From positions 124,917,731 to 124,981,730 of the forward strand of contig NC_134535.1 of assembly GCF_050624435.1 (NCBI RefSeq): a stretch of 64,000 bases of DNA. The letters are read 5' to 3'. The position numbers were made by a program, and so were the translations under genes. The notes below the pieces were generated by a model that ran no database searches, was not told where the DNA came from, and saw nothing but the letters and a program-made list of their open reading frames with translations. The DNA is from Tenrec ecaudatus. Lineage: Eukaryota; Chordata; Mammalia; Afrosoricida; Tenrecidae. Of the stretch, positions 21,961 through 33,861 are shown one piece after another (within the stretch, counting starts at the first letter, position 1; every line of letters starts with the position of its first letter).

Positions 21961-21988
21961 TATTTATAATATCTGCAAGGGGTGGAGC
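21961..21988 (-). promoter_or_regulatory. SLC2A3: SLC2A3 core promoter: TATA box with upstream CACCC box
   Basis: The minus strand reads TATAAATA at 21968-21961, preceded by CTCCACCCCTTGC (CACCC box at 21985-21979, Sp1/KLF-type) and CTTCCT further upstream (ETS-like). The spacing to the start codon (about 190 bp) and the orientation fit this gene. Upstream of it, 21990-22080 is C-rich and free of recognisable transposons. Confidence 0.65.
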
Positions 21989-22329
21989 TAGGAAGTCGGA
22001 CTCCCCGGCCCCCCAGCCCCACCCTAATCTCGTGACACTGAATTTTGTCACCTCAAATGTTGGGTACTCCTCCTGGGGCAGGCAATAACCACATCCTGCT
22101 AGCCTACCCCTCCTTTCTTCTAATAGCAGAGACTGCCTCTTTGTTTCACTGACAAAATGCTACCAGAAAAGCCTAGAGGTAGAGCAAAGACATTTATTTT
22201 GGCTCACACGCCTGCTCAAATTTTAATTAATTTACATAGAGATCTGAATGCATGCTATTTATCTGAGGAAAATAAGATACCAAACAAACAACAAACGTTC
22301 CCACTTACAGCTACCCCTATGGGTTTCCA
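21989..22329. other. SLC2A3 upstream sequence, no gene
   Basis: The proximal part (to about 22110) is C-rich on the plus strand and likely promoter-proximal. Beyond it is AT-rich sequence of no recognised type. Confidence 0.4.
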
Positions 22330-22585
22330 AAACCAATTTTTAAAATCATTTTATTAGAGACTCATACAACTCTTATCACAATCCATACATATACATACAT
22401 GAATTATATAAAGCACATCTGTATATTCTTTGCCCTAATCATTTTCAAAGTATTTGCTCTCCACTTAAGCCCTTTGCATCAAGTCCTCTTTTCTCCCCTC
22501 CCACCCCACTCCTCCCTCCCTCATGAGCCCTTGATAATTTATAAATTATTATTTTGTCATATCTTGCCCTATTTTTCACAGGAGT
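22330..22585 (-). mobile_element. L1 3' end, minus orientation
   Basis: The plus strand reads aaaatcattttattagagactc and ccatacatatacatac through aattatttttgtcatatcttgcc, the complement of the L1 3' family. No coding part is included. Confidence 0.85.
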
Positions 22586-22807
22586 GGAAAGCCTCATCTA
22601 CCCTCTTCTATCTATCTTCCTGCTCTGATTCACAACCAGATCGGTGGCAGGGAGTTTGGTTTGGTTGGTTGCTAGCTTCTCATTGCAGAATGACTTTATA
22701 GCGTTAAAGGGGAGGAAGGGCAATCTACACGTTTTTTTCTTTTAGATTTTGGCCTGTTTGGGGGTCTACGTGTCCTCTGATTAGAACAATCTTCACTCCC
22801 CAAAACT

Positions 22808-22985
22808 CCAAACTCACTAGCATCACATCAATGTGAAATCATAGTGACCTTATAGGTCAGGGCAGAACTGCCCTTGTGGGTTTCCGAGACGGGAACTCTT
22901 TATGGGAGTAGATAGTGTTATTTTCCCCAGGGGAGTGGCAGGTGGTGTCCAGCCACTGGCTTTGGGATTAGCGGCCCAACACATA
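22808..22985 (-). mobile_element. AfroSINE, head end missing
   Basis: The plus strand starts ccaaactcactagcatcac, with gggcagaactgcccttgtggg, gggagtag and ggcggcccaacacat. The head (complement of AGCCCTGGTGG) is absent. Confidence 0.8.
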
Positions 22986-22989
22986 CAGG

Positions 22990-24000
22990 AAACCTGAATT
23001 TCTGAGTCTGATCTCAACACTCCTGAGCCGCTCGGAAGAGAAGAATCAATTGTCCATCGGATACAATGCAAACATCTTCCTGTGGCATCCACCACACCAC
23101 CCTGCCTGAAGTCTACCCATTCTGCAACATTTTGCCTAATCTCAAGTTTGTAGTGTCCAGAGATACAATCGTGATCAAATTCAAATAAATATTTGATAAA
23201 CATGGGAATTCTTGGAGAAATTGGAGGATTCATTGGTGAATAAGACAAAAGATGTCGATTCTCAGAGTTCACAGGTGTCCCTTATTTCTTCTACTTAAAA
23301 AAGGAACAAAACTAATTGATTCTCACACAATTGAAAAAGGAGTACTCTCTTGGTCAAGGACAATGAATCTCTCAAAAGAAGGGCATAGAATGCATATCCC
23401 ATTACTAGGTTGTACTAGAAAATTGGGAAGGTTAAGTAGAAAAGACACGGGAGAGATGAGGAATATTGAGGGTGAGAAAGAAGGGGCTGGGGGGGGGGGG
23501 GGTGGCGGAGCAAACAAACCAAACTAATTTGGCTTCTAGTTAGAGGTGGATAAGGGAGAGATAACAGCCAAGCCACAGAACAATAGTCAGATTCCTAATA
23601 GCCATTCATTGGTAGCCTAGCAACTCCGATAGAACAAGGGGATAAAGGAAGAAGTAGGGTAAAAGGATAATATTTTCTTTTTATTTATTTAGATAATATT
23701 TTCTAAATGATGAGCTGAAGGAAATGCATCTTACTTTAGGATTTTGTTGAAGACCTAGAATTCATACTCCTAGACCAGAAACTACACAGATTATGCTGTC
23801 TACTCCAGAAATATGAGATCCTCTAGAAAAAAAATTAGCTGAGAATCCAGGACGAGGGAAACGTGACAGTCAAGAAACTTTCCTAGAGGTTAGGTTACCT
23901 GGCCCTACCCCCATCTCATCCTAGTTTTTCAGGAAACTCTGCTACAACCCCTTAGTTACCACAGCAACTGAATTTAGCTCTCTCCCAAAGCAAAAAAGGA
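22990..24000. other. Gene-free sequence with a poly-G run
   Basis: No gene or young repeat recognised. A run of about 14 G at 23489-23503 sits in purine-rich sequence. The remainder is AT-rich and unassigned. Confidence 0.5.
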
Positions 24001-24004
24001 GAGC

Positions 24005-24545
24005 AGTACTGTCCAACAGAAATATAATGAAAGCCACATATGTAACAGTAAAATTTTCTAGTAACCACAAGAAAAATCTTTAACAATAAAGATTAATTTT
24101 AGAGGGATGGGGGTGTAGAAAGGGGGAACCTATCTCAGAGATCTACATGTAACCTCCTCTCTGGGGGATGGGCAACAGGAAAGTGGGTGAGGGGAGAGGC
24201 CGGGCAGTGTAAGATAGGAAAGAGTAATCATTTATAAGTTATTAAGGGTTTGTGAGGAAGGGGGGAGCGGGAAGAGAGGGGGAGGGAAAAAAGGAAAATG
24301 AGCTGATTCCAGGAACCCAAGTGGAAGGCGAATTTTGAGATTGATGAGGGCAATGAATGTACAAGGGTGCTTTACTCAATTGATATATATATATATATAT
24401 GGATTGTGATAAGAGTTGTATGAGCCCCAGTAAAATGATTTATTAATAAAAAAAAATTAATTTTAGCAATTTTTTCTTAACCTAATAGATCCAAAATACC
24501 ACCAGTTCAGCATGCAATCAGTATAAAAATTATTTAACATTCTTT
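24005..24545. repeat. Ancient interspersed repeat split by an L1 insertion
   Basis: The left part gtccaacagaaatataatgaaag and the right part attttagcaattttttcttaac belong to one old element whose relative also occurs at 25220-25400 (ccaataaaaatataatgtgggccacatatgt). I do not name the family. The L1 at 24103-24455 lies between the halves. Confidence 0.55.
24103..24455 (+). mobile_element. L1 3' end with perfect 11-bp target duplication
   Basis: Flanked by attaattttag at 24092-24102 and 24456-24466. Contains agatctacatgtaacctcctc and ends cagtaaaatgatttattaataaaaa. Includes a short (TA)n run near 24383-24400. Confidence 0.92.
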
Positions 24546-25780
24546 TTTTCTCATACCAATTCTTAGAAATCTAGTATATGGGTTACCATTACTAAATATA
24601 TCCATTTCAGACTTAGTGAAGTGTACAAAAAAAACAACAAATTTGTGTTGTTTCACTAAAAAATGTTTTACCATATCTTCCACTTTAAAACCCATAATCA
24701 GGGGCTGTAAATTTTTAAGTACTTTGAGAGAAAGGGCAAGTTACATCAACACTGGAAATGGCATGTGGATGCCATACACAAAGAAGCTAGTCACTGTTTT
24801 CAAGATGGCCAAGGGAGTTCACTTTTTTGCTTGCATTTATTATATTCTTTTGTTATAGTGTGTTTAGATTTCAATTTTTCTTAATCCAACTTAGTCTGAA
24901 ATGGGGATATGGGCAGAATTCACTTAAATCTAAAAATATTGTAAGAAGCTCTCAAGATGAATAAAGGAAAAATTTGAAAAATGTTGATTTTCCTGCTTAA
25001 AACTGGGTTTCCACCAGTCTTTGTTGCAAATGATTCCTTAGGGTCTAACCCTACTTTACAGATCTTTAGTACTTTCTAAAAGCCTTCCCTCCACACATCT
25101 TTGGTTCAGAATCGAATCTATCCCCTACCTGTGGTGGATGAGTCACCCTCCAACAAAACTGAAATTATATTAATCATCTACCCAAAAACCTGGGGTGGCT
25201 ACTGAATAAAGTCTATAATAGCATTATCCAATAAAAATATAATGTGGGCCACATATGTAAATAAAAGTACTTTCCAGTAGTCTCATTAACTTTTTTTCAA
25301 ATGAAATTGGTTAATTTTAATATTGTATTTTATTTAACTTAGAGTTAATATATTACAAAATCTGAAAAATCTAGAATGATAACCCCAAGACAAAAGAGTA
25401 ACATCATATATTCTTTTAAAAGATGACAAGAATAAAATGTCATTTTGCTGAATCATGAGTAAATCATATTTATCCATTATTTTACTCATCAATAGTATAG
25501 AAACAAGTAAATGTCACCAGCTATAAGGTATTTCCTGACTCATTGAGAATATTGAAAGAATGATGAAGGCAGATTTAATGCACAAAATTCAATTGAATGT
25601 AATTTTAAATTGATCCTTAAAGTTTTATTTTCTAGAATCCCAACCAAGCCTTCAGGCTGTGGTTCTTTCTCAAAAGGGGAGGGATAGGCTATTGAGAGGC
25701 AGGGAGGAAGGATGGGGTAGGGGCAGACAGAGAACCACAGCAATGGAGGGTTTAACAGGATAGTGTTGATTTCATTTCTT
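24546..25780. other. Gene-free AT-rich sequence
   Basis: Contains a second copy of the unnamed old repeat at about 25220-25400. The rest is not recognised. No coding potential beyond short random frames. Confidence 0.5.
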
Positions 25781-26054
25781 TTAAAAATGTTTTATTAAAT
25801 ACTTTTATTGGGGGTTCTTACAGTTCTTATCATAATCCATACATTCATCCATTGTGTCAAGCACATTTATACATGTTGGTATCATCATTTCCAAAGCATT
25901 TTCTTTCTACTTGAGCCCTTTATATCAGCTCATTTTCCCCTTCTCTCCTCCACCCTCCTTCCCTCATGAACCCTTGATGAATTATAAATGATTATTTTCA
26001 TATCTGACATCATCCACTGTCTCCCTTCACCCACATTTCTGTTGTTCATCCCAC
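25781..26054 (-). mobile_element. L1 3' end, minus orientation, perfect 14-bp target duplication
   Basis: Flanked by tgatttcatttctt at 25767-25780 and 26055-26068. The plus strand begins ttaaaaatgttttattaaat (complement of the A-tail) and continues cagttcttatcataatccat to ctgttgttcatcccac. Confidence 0.93.
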
Positions 26055-26325
26055 TGATTTCATTTCTTGAAGTGGACTGTGTAAACATATACAGTATGTT
26101 TCTTTAAAAAGCAAAGCAAAACAAAACTATAGTGCTCCAGATTCCTTATCCATCAAATCTAAACAGACAGTGCCCCTCACCCAAAAAGGGAGAAAAAGTA
26201 AAACTGAAATGGCTGAAATGAACTTAGTGACAAGCAAGTTCATCTCAAACAAACAAACAAACAAACAAAAATTTTAAAAGGGACTGTGACAGGCAAAATT
26301 GAAATTTTAGGGGTACTACTTTTTT

Positions 26326-26500
26326 AAAAAGTTTTATTGGCATATACTTCATATGTACAATTTAATCATCCAGTCATATTAAGAAAGAGTCATGCAGTCA
26401 TCGCTACAATCAATTTCAGAACAGGTTCTACTCTTACTCATTATTGTCAGCACCTAGGTAATTATTTTATTTTTTCCAATTCCACAGCTTCTAAGTCAGT
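26326..26500 (-). repeat. Old L1 3' fragment
   Basis: The plus strand ttttattggcatatacttcatatgtacaa and cagtcatcgctacaatcaatttc are typical of the complement of old L1 3' ends. Decayed. Confidence 0.5.
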
Positions 26501-26514
26501 GTCACTGATTGAGG

Positions 26515-27013
26515 TAGTTAGTTTATTGTGCCAACCTGGCCGATAAACACATTTGGGGTTAATTGAAGGGCAGAGGGATAAATACCTCAGTGAGCCTCGC
26601 CTTTCTAGTTCTCAGGTCTCTTGCTTTCTGATGGTTGGACCAGGGTACAGCTACCTTAGCCAGTTCCCTGCTTCAGTGGGTAAATCTCACTTCCTGCAAA
26701 ACATCCCTGAGGAAAAGCCACATGGACCTATCCTGATGCAGCCCTGGGTGCTGGAGCAGCCGTGTGGAGACCCCTGTCAGCGCTGAGGTGCTTACACGTT
26801 CACTGACTCAGCTTTCCTCCTGCAGTCGGCATCATAGTGTGTGTTTTGTGAGATGGAGGAGGACTTTGGGGATTGGTGTCAGACATATGGGTTAATGTTG
26901 GACTTGGCTTGGGCAGCACTGGGTTGGGATGTTTTCTTGATGTGCACTTACCCTTTCTATAAGACTCTCTCTTCTACACGAGTTTCTGTGGGTTTGTTTC
27001 TCTAAAGCACTAA
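26515..27013 (+). repeat. ERVL-type LTR-like repeat, copy 1
   Basis: Starts gaggtagttagtttattgtgccaacctggcc and ends gtgggtttgtttctctaaagcactaacac. The opening and closing words resemble ERVL-class LTRs. A second, diverged copy lies at 28937-29342, with shared words such as ggttgggatgttttcttga. Family name not assigned. Confidence 0.55.
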
Positions 27014-27204
27014 CACGAATATGCTGATGATGCTCTTCCTGCTGTGCACACACTATTGATATCCTTTTCCAAATTATCTCCCACTAGTGACATAAACTCA
27101 ATGGCCCTTAGGAAACAGGGTTTCTACTTTTCAAAAAGATTTCAAACTATTTCCATCTCTATAATTTTCCAACACACATGTACTAAATAAACACTGCTAC
27201 ACTG

Positions 27205-27565
27205 GGACTCCCTAGGTGGTACAAACAGTCAACATACTCAACTGATAACCAAAAGCTTTGAGGTTTGAGTCTGTACAGAGGCACCTCAGAAGAACGCCAT
27301 GAACATCTTCTAAAACATCAGCCATTATACATCAAGTAGAAAGCAAATGCTTTGAGAATTATGAATTCTCAAATGTACGAATGTGTTAGACACAAGGGAT
27401 GTATGCATGGATTGTGATAAGAGTTGTACAAGCCCTCAATAAAATGACTTTTTTAAAAGTCAGCTATTAAAAAAACTGTGGAGCACTGTCCTGCTCTGAC
27501 ACACATGGTGTCTCCTTAAGTTGGGGTCAACTTGATAGCAACTAGTTTGGCTTTTGGATATTAAG
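27205..27565 (+). mobile_element. AfroSINE (second subtype) split by an L1 3' end
   Basis: The left half is ggactccctaggtggtacaaacag...aaaacatcagccatta (27208-27329). The right half resumes as aaaagtcagctatta...gagcactgtcctgctctgacac...tttggcttttgg. The words around the break are near-duplicates, as expected for a target-site duplication made by the L1 between them. Confidence 0.8.
27330..27457 (+). mobile_element. Short L1 3' end nested in an AfroSINE
   Basis: Contains agtagaaagcaaatgctttg, ggattgtgataagagttgt and aagccctcaataaaatgac, then A-rich tail. About 130 bp, heavily 5'-truncated. Confidence 0.85.
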
Positions 27566-27627
27566 CTGAGATATTCAAGAATAAGGACTATACCTTGTTT
27601 TATTAATAAAAATGTTGGTTTTTTATT

Positions 27628-28625
27628 ATAAATCATTTTGGGGGAGCTCTTACATTTCTTATAATAATCCATACATCAATTGTATCAAGCATATTTTATA
27701 TATGTTGCCATCATCATTTTCAAAACATTTTCTTTCTACTTGAACCCTTGATATCAGTGCCTCTCTTTTCCCTCCTTCCTCTACCCTCGTGACCTCTTGA
27801 TAAATTATAAATTATTATTATTTTAATGTCTTACACCAACCACCGTCTCCCTTCACCCATGTTTCTGTTCATCTTGTTGGGGGTGGGGGTGGAGGCTGTT
27901 AAACACTGATCACTGAGATTGTTTTCCCCTTTCTCCCCCTTCCCTCTACCCTCATGGTATCTCTCCTTCCATGACTGTTCCTGAGGGGATCATCTGTCCT
28001 GAATTCCATATGTCTAGAGCTCTTATCTGTACCAGTGTACATGCTCTGGTTTAGCCAGATTTGCAAGGTAGAATTGGGGCCATGATAGTGGCGGGGGGAG
28101 GAAGCATTAAAGAACTGGAGGAATACTGAGTGTTCCTTTGGTGCTATACTGCACCCTGGCTTGCTTATCCCTTTCTTGTGACCCTTCCATGAAGGGATGT
28201 CCAATTGTCTACAGATGAGCTTTGGATCTCCTCTACAACCCCCCTTGATCACATCGATAATGATTGTTTGTTTTGGGTGTTCTGATGCCTGTTACCTGAT
28301 CCTGTGGAGACCTCATGATCACACAGGCTGGTGTGCTCCTTCCATGTTGACTTTGTTGCTTCCCTTCTAGAATGCCATTTATTTCACGTCAAGCCTTTAA
28401 AGACTCCAGACGCTACATCTTTTGACAGCCGGGCACCATCCCCTTCCTTCACCACATTTGTTTATGCCCCCATTCTGACTTCTGCGATTGTGTCGGGAAG
28501 GTGAGCATCACAGAATGGCAGGTTATGAGAACAAAGTGTTCTTGAGTTGAGGACTTGAGTAGAGGCCCAATGTCTGCCTGCTACCTTGATACTTAAAATA
28601 TAAATATATGTACACAGATATATCC
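27628..28625 (-). mobile_element. L1 3' end, minus orientation, about 1 kb
   Basis: The plus strand begins ataaatcattttgggggagctc, passes through ccagatttgcaaggtagaattggg, cacaggctggtgtgctcc and gtcaagcctttaaagactcc, and reaches cctgctaccttgatacttaaaat. This is one of the longer copies of the L1 3' family here. Still no ORF2. Confidence 0.85.
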
Positions 28626-28936
28626 TATCGTTATTTAGTTTTAATGAGAAAAGAGCTTGCCTACTCTAACACAAGTGATGTTGATCAGATTTAAACCTAC
28701 TCAGCCTGGCTCTAAAATGCATGCTCATCGAGTGGGAGTATACCCACAAATATATTGGCTTCACAAAGGAGATTTGTGTATTTACCTTTGCTGCAAATTT
28801 ACCGGGGAATGGGAGGAAGCATATAGGAAACAAATTACTAATGCTTCTTAGACATAATAAACCATCTTGAGAAAATGAGTCCCTGAACCTGGGGATTATT
28901 CTCAAAATCATAGTCTCAAGGGATACCACGGTTGTG

Positions 28937-29342
28937 ATAGTTAGATATGTTTATGTCAACTTGAAGATATCTGTCTAAAAGTGTAGGGGTGGTATTCAAC
29001 CTGTCACAGCCTAATAATGCCTCTTCGTGGGCGTGGCCTTCTCATAAGGAGGCCTGGGAACCTCCCTCTCTATCTGCCTTCATCTTCTGCTTGCTGGCCA
29101 CTCAGAGAACTGCCAGAGGCCTCACATGCTTCCATAGCCTTGGGCCACACCCGCTGCATGAAACTTCCCTACATTCTGCATCACTGTATGTACGTGACTA
29201 CGGGAGTCTGAAGAGGGATGTATAGAGTAGTATTGCACTGGACTGGGATGTTTTCTTGAGATAGCATTATCTTTTTTTATATAAGCTCTTCCTTACATAC
29301 TAGTGTCACTAGATTTTTTCTCTAGTCAACCCAGCCTAACAC
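28937..29342 (+). repeat. ERVL-type LTR-like repeat, copy 2
   Basis: Starts gtgatagttagatatgtttatgtcaacttg and ends ctctagtcaacccagcctaacac. Shares tgggatgttttcttgagat and overall layout with copy 1 at 26515-27013. Confidence 0.6.
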
Positions 29343-29512
29343 AATGGTCACTTAGTATTATAGAGTAAACAAAGTCAATGTTCTATATTCTACTTTGATG
29401 AGTAGTAACTGGAGTCTTAAAAACTTGTGAGCAGTCATCTAATGTTCAAATATTGGCTTCTCCCGATCTAAGGAAAGAAGTGTGGTGAAAATCTAAAGAA
29501 AATCTAAAGACA

Positions 29513-29990
29513 CAGTGGTTCTCACCCTTCCTAATGCTGTGACCCTTTAATATAGTTCTTCATTTGTGGTGACCCCCAACCAAAAATTATTTTAGTTGCT
29601 ACTTCATAACTGTAAATTTGCAACTGCTATGAATCGTAGTGTAAATATCTGATATGCACGATGTATTTTAATTATTATACATTGAACATAAAGCATAGTG
29701 ATTAATCACAAGAACAATATATAATTATATATTGTGAAATATTTATTTATAATGACAAATCAATAAAATGTTGTCTTGAAGCATGGTGTAGCATGGGTAA
29801 CAGTTTTCACGCTGGGGCCTGGTACTACTATGTGGGCATATCTACATGTGGGCGGACCTGCCTGGAGACGGATAGAGGAGCGGTGTCTCGGTTCTTAAGA
29901 CCTTGGGAAATATGTGTTTTCCGATGGTCTTAGGTGACCCCTGTGAAAGGGTCATTCGATCCCCAAAGGGATTTTGACCCAAAGGTTGAA
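29513..29990 (+). mobile_element. SPIN-type non-autonomous hAT transposon, about 480 bp
   Basis: The left end is cagtggttctcacccttcctaatg. The interior includes ggagacggatagaggagcgg, tgtctcggttcttaagacct and ggaaatatgtgttttccgatgg. The right end is decayed (aaaggttgaacc). Same layout as the copy in SLC2A3 intron 2, so both come from one deletion derivative. Confidence 0.85.
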
Positions 29991-30429
29991 CCTTTAGTCC
30001 CGACAAACATACCCCTGACCAGAAGAACTAGATAGTGCCTGGCTCCCATAACCAACTCCTCTGAAAAGGATCCCATTAGAAGGTCCTGGACAGAATGAGA
30101 GAAAAATGTAGAACAAAACTCAGTATCATAAAAGACACCAGGCTTACTGGTCAGATGGAGATTGACAGGGCCCCTGAGAATATGGTCTCTCTTTCTTTCT
30201 GGTTTCGAAATGAATTTATCCTTCTGTTAGAATAATCAACCATTTAAGAAAAAAAAGGCAACATTTACCCACAGACTAAGTTCAGAGGGCTGGGGAGGAA
30301 AAAGGAATGGAAACAGGAGACACCAGGAGGGTGGCATTAGTGGTAGTATATTGAGGGTATTGCAGAGGGTGAGTTGATAAAAAATGTATATGAATTGTTG
30401 AATGGGAAACTGATCTCAGTAAACATTCA

Positions 30430-31145
30430 ACCAATTGAAAAAAATCAAAGACAGTCTTCAGTATAGATTGCACCACAATATAAGGAACACAAAAATCCTC
30501 ACAACTGGATCACTAAGCAACATTATGATAATCAGAGAAAAGATTGACATTGACATTTAACTTGGATCCAACATCCACCCTCAGTGAAGCAGCAGACAAG
30601 AAATCAAACAACAACAACAACAACAACAAAATCAAGCAAAAAAGGAATCAAATAATGAATTGCATTGGGAAAATCTGCTTCCAAAGATCTCCTTAATGTG
30701 TTAAGAGCAAAGATGTCACTTTGAGGAATAAGGTGAACCTTACCCAAGCCAAGGTATTTTAAATTTTCTCCTAAGCATGGGAAGACAAAAGAAGAATTTA
30801 CGCATTTGCATTATGGTGTTGGTGAAAATTTTGTAATATATCATGGACTGCTAGAGGAACACACAAATCTATGTTAGAAGAAGTACATTCAGGACGGCAA
30901 GACTTCATCTCACACGCTTTGGGTGTGTTATCAAGAGGAACCAATCCCTGGAGAAGTCGATCAGGCCTGGTAGAATGGAGGGTCAATGAAAATGAAGAAG
31001 ACCATCAATGAGATGGATTGACACAGTGACTGCATCAATGACTGAAACATGGCAATTGTGAGGTAGGCTCAGGACCAGGCAGTGTTATATTCTGTTATAC
31101 TCAAGGTCGCTATGAGTTGGATGCACCTAGCAACAACAACAAAGC
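30430..31145 (+). mobile_element. RTE-clade LINE 3' part, plus strand
   Basis: Decayed coding pieces (atggtgttggtgaaaattttg, atatcatggactgctagagg, agaggaaccaatccctggagaag), then a tail ggtcgctatgagttggatgcacctagcaacaacaac. The tail resembles the AfroSINE tail. Contains an (AAC)n run near 30606-30629. Confidence 0.8.
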
Positions 31146-31306
31146 TGAGGGCCAAGAAAGTCAAGGCTCACACTCAATGTGATGGACTGAAACAATTGGC
31201 ACAATAACAGACTCAGGCATATTAATGCTCATGAAGGCAGCACAGGGTCAGGAAAGGTTTCCATCTGTTATACATGGCACAATTTATGGTCATTACCAAT
31301 ACTAAT

Positions 31307-31483
31307 AGCTCTAGTAGCATAGATTATCAGTTGGCTATTGACCTTAAAGCCAACAGTTTGAACAAAAGCTTTCTACTGCCATAAAGTTCTACCGTCTTGG
31401 AAACTCATAGGGGCAGTTCTACTCTGTTCTATGGGGTTGCTATGAGTTGGTATTGACTCGATGGCAGTTTGGTTTTTGAGGGG
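31307..31483 (+). mobile_element. AfroSINE, plus orientation
   Basis: Head region agctctagtagcatagattatcag (decayed), body ggaaactcataggggcag and tctatggggttgctatgagttg, tail gactcgatggcagtttggtttttg. Confidence 0.8.
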
Positions 31484-31859
31484 TTTTTTAACCAGCAAAA
31501 GAAAAGTGGCTATATCTCTAAGAAAATATACTTTGTTGGAGACAGGAGATTAAACTTTGATGTGATTTATCATTAAGATAATCAATTAACTTACCCAAGC
31601 AATCTTAAAAATGCAGTTATGCCCTACTCCTCCCCTACTCATCTCTGTATCTCTCCTCCAACATAATTTCTTAGGCAATCTTAATACTTGGGACAGCCTT
31701 ATACAGTAAACATTGCTTTCAGAGATTTAAAGAACTTCATTTCTGGGCATGATATGAACATTCATTCTCACTGGTAAATCAGAAAGCCAATTAGAAATTT
31801 ATAATCTGTCTCTTGTCATTGCACTGGCACATTCAACTGGCACATTCAAGTTCTACTCA

Positions 31860-32096
31860 CAGGGGTCCTCAAACTTTGTAAGCAGGGGGCCAGTTCACTG
31901 TCCCTGAGACCCGTTGGAGGGCCGGACTATAGTTTTGTGTTTGTTTGTTTTTTTAACTATGAACAAATTCCTATGCACACTGCACATATCTTATTTTGAA
32001 GTAAAAAAACAAACGAGGCAAAAACACCCAGCAGGCCAGATCAATGTCCTCGGTGGGCCACATGTGGCCCGCAGGCCATAGGTTTGAGGACCCCTG
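31860..32096 (+). mobile_element. Second hAT-type MITE with CAGGGGTCCTCAAAC terminal repeats
   Basis: Left end caggggtcctcaaactttg and right end gtttgaggacccctg are inverted repeats. Interior gggccagttcactgtccctg, ggagggccggactatag and gtgggccacatgtggcccgc. Different from SPIN in ends and body. Similar non-autonomous hATs of the OposCharlie kind are known from lineages that also took up SPIN, but I cannot assign the family. No clear 8-bp duplication. Confidence 0.75.
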
Positions 32097-32431
32097 TCTG
32101 TATCTACGTAGTCAAGTAGGCTTATTCCACATCACCTCTCTAGTGAAATCCAATTATGGATCTTTACTGACCAATTAATCAATTGTTAAGAATGTTCGGG
32201 GGAAAAAAACAGTTAATTTTCTTTTTATCACTTATTGACATACCCCTAAGCTTTATGGGTTATCTAAATGCATATCCTTATTTAATAACTATTTTCTTGG
32301 AAACTTCATTTCATGCTTCTAAGTCTGTTGTCCAATTCCAAATAACTATTTTTTTTGTTAATGGGTATTTTTGTTGTGTTTAGAACAAAATTAAAAAAAT
32401 TATAACATGTTAAGAAACAAAGATTTGATGA

Positions 32432-32970
32432 AAAATACAACTTTCCTCTAGTTCCTAAATGCTTCCTCCCACCACCCCCTCCATCCCTCACTATCATGAT
32501 CCTAATTCTACCTTGCAAGTCTGGCTAGACCAGAGGATGTACACTGGTACAGATAGGAACTGGAAACACGGGGAATCCAGGGCAGATGATCCCTTCAGGA
32601 CCAGTGGTGTGAGTGGCGATACTGGGAGGGTAGAGGGAGAGTGGGTTGGAAAGAGGGAACCGATTACAAGGATCTACATGTGACCTCCTCCCTGGGGGAT
32701 GGAGAACAGAAAAAGTGGGTGAAGGGAGATGTCGGACAGGGCAAGATATGACAAAATAATAATTTATAAACTATCCAGGGCTCATGAGGAAGGGAGGAGC
32801 GGGAGGGAGAGGAAAAAATGAGGAGCTAATGCCAGGGGCTTAAGTGGAGAGCAAATGTTTTGAGAATGATGAGGGCAATGAATGTACTCATGTCCTTTAC
32901 ACAACCGATGTATGTATGGATTGTGATAAGAGTTGTATGAGCCCCTAATAAAACAATTAAAAAACAACTA
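32432..32970 (+). mobile_element. L1 3' end, plus orientation
   Basis: Begins at atacaactttcctctagttcc and ends cccctaataaaacaattaaaaaac. Contains the diagnostic gatgtacactggtacagatag and accagtggtgtgagtggcgat. Confidence 0.88.
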
Positions 32971-33048
32971 AGTTTTATCTAAAAAAGAAAACACCATACT
33001 TTACTATAATATTCATTTTCTGGTCATCTATTTTTTCCCTGTAAATTT

Positions 33049-33200
33049 TATTAATTTTGTTGTTGAAACATATACAATAAATGATACACCAATTCCACAG
33101 TTGCTACCATTTAGTAGCATTAGTTACAGCCTTCAAGTTGTACGACCATTCTCAGCCTCCTTTGCTGAGTTGTTTCTCTATTTCTCCATCATTAACATAT
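33049..33200 (-). repeat. Old L1 3' fragment
   Basis: The plus strand attaattttgttgttgaaacatatac and ccacagttgctaccatttagtagc resemble the complement of old L1 3' ends. Decayed. Confidence 0.45.
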
Positions 33201-33587
33201 ATAAGGTACTCTTGAATAGTTGACATAGATTAAATTGATGCTACCACACTAAACCAGAACATATAATTATTGCTGATAATCAATCATAATGTCAGAATGT
33301 GCTATAACCAATAGCTACAAAAATAAGTTGGTTATTACAATTACAGAGGAAGATCTGTGGAAAAAACAAAGGAGCTGGGCAATAAGGAGGGGAAGTGAAT
33401 GTCACTTTTAAATTATGTCACAATTCAAACTAAAAGACCCCCCCCCACCTTATGCAATAATTACCACAATTCAGTCCCAAACTGTGCTCAGCACCACAGG
33501 TCAACTGAATTTCAAAAGAAAAGCAGCGCAAAGAAAAGTCTTTGTGTTGCTGTTAATAGAGTCTGTGGGATTCAGAACTTATCTTCA

Positions 33588-33847
33588 GGGGACGACAACA
33601 GAAAAGTGGGTGAAGGGAGACATCGGTCAGTGTAAAACATGAAAAAAAGATGTATAAATTATCAAGGGTTCATGAGGGAGGGTGGGGAAGGGGAGAAATG
33701 TGCTGATACCAAAGGCTCAAGTAGAAAGAAAATGTTTTGAGAATGATGATGGAAACATGTATGTACAAATGTGCTTGACACAATGGATGAATGTATGGAT
33801 TGTGATAAGAGCTGTACAAGCCCCCCAAAAATGATTTTAAAAAAAGA
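33588..33847 (+). mobile_element. L1 3' end with perfect 14-bp target duplication
   Basis: Flanked by agaacttatcttca at 33574-33587 and 33848-33861. Begins ggggacgacaacagaaaagtg and ends ccccccaaaaatgattttaaaaaaag. Confidence 0.92.
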
Positions 33848-33861
33848 AGAACTTATCTTCA

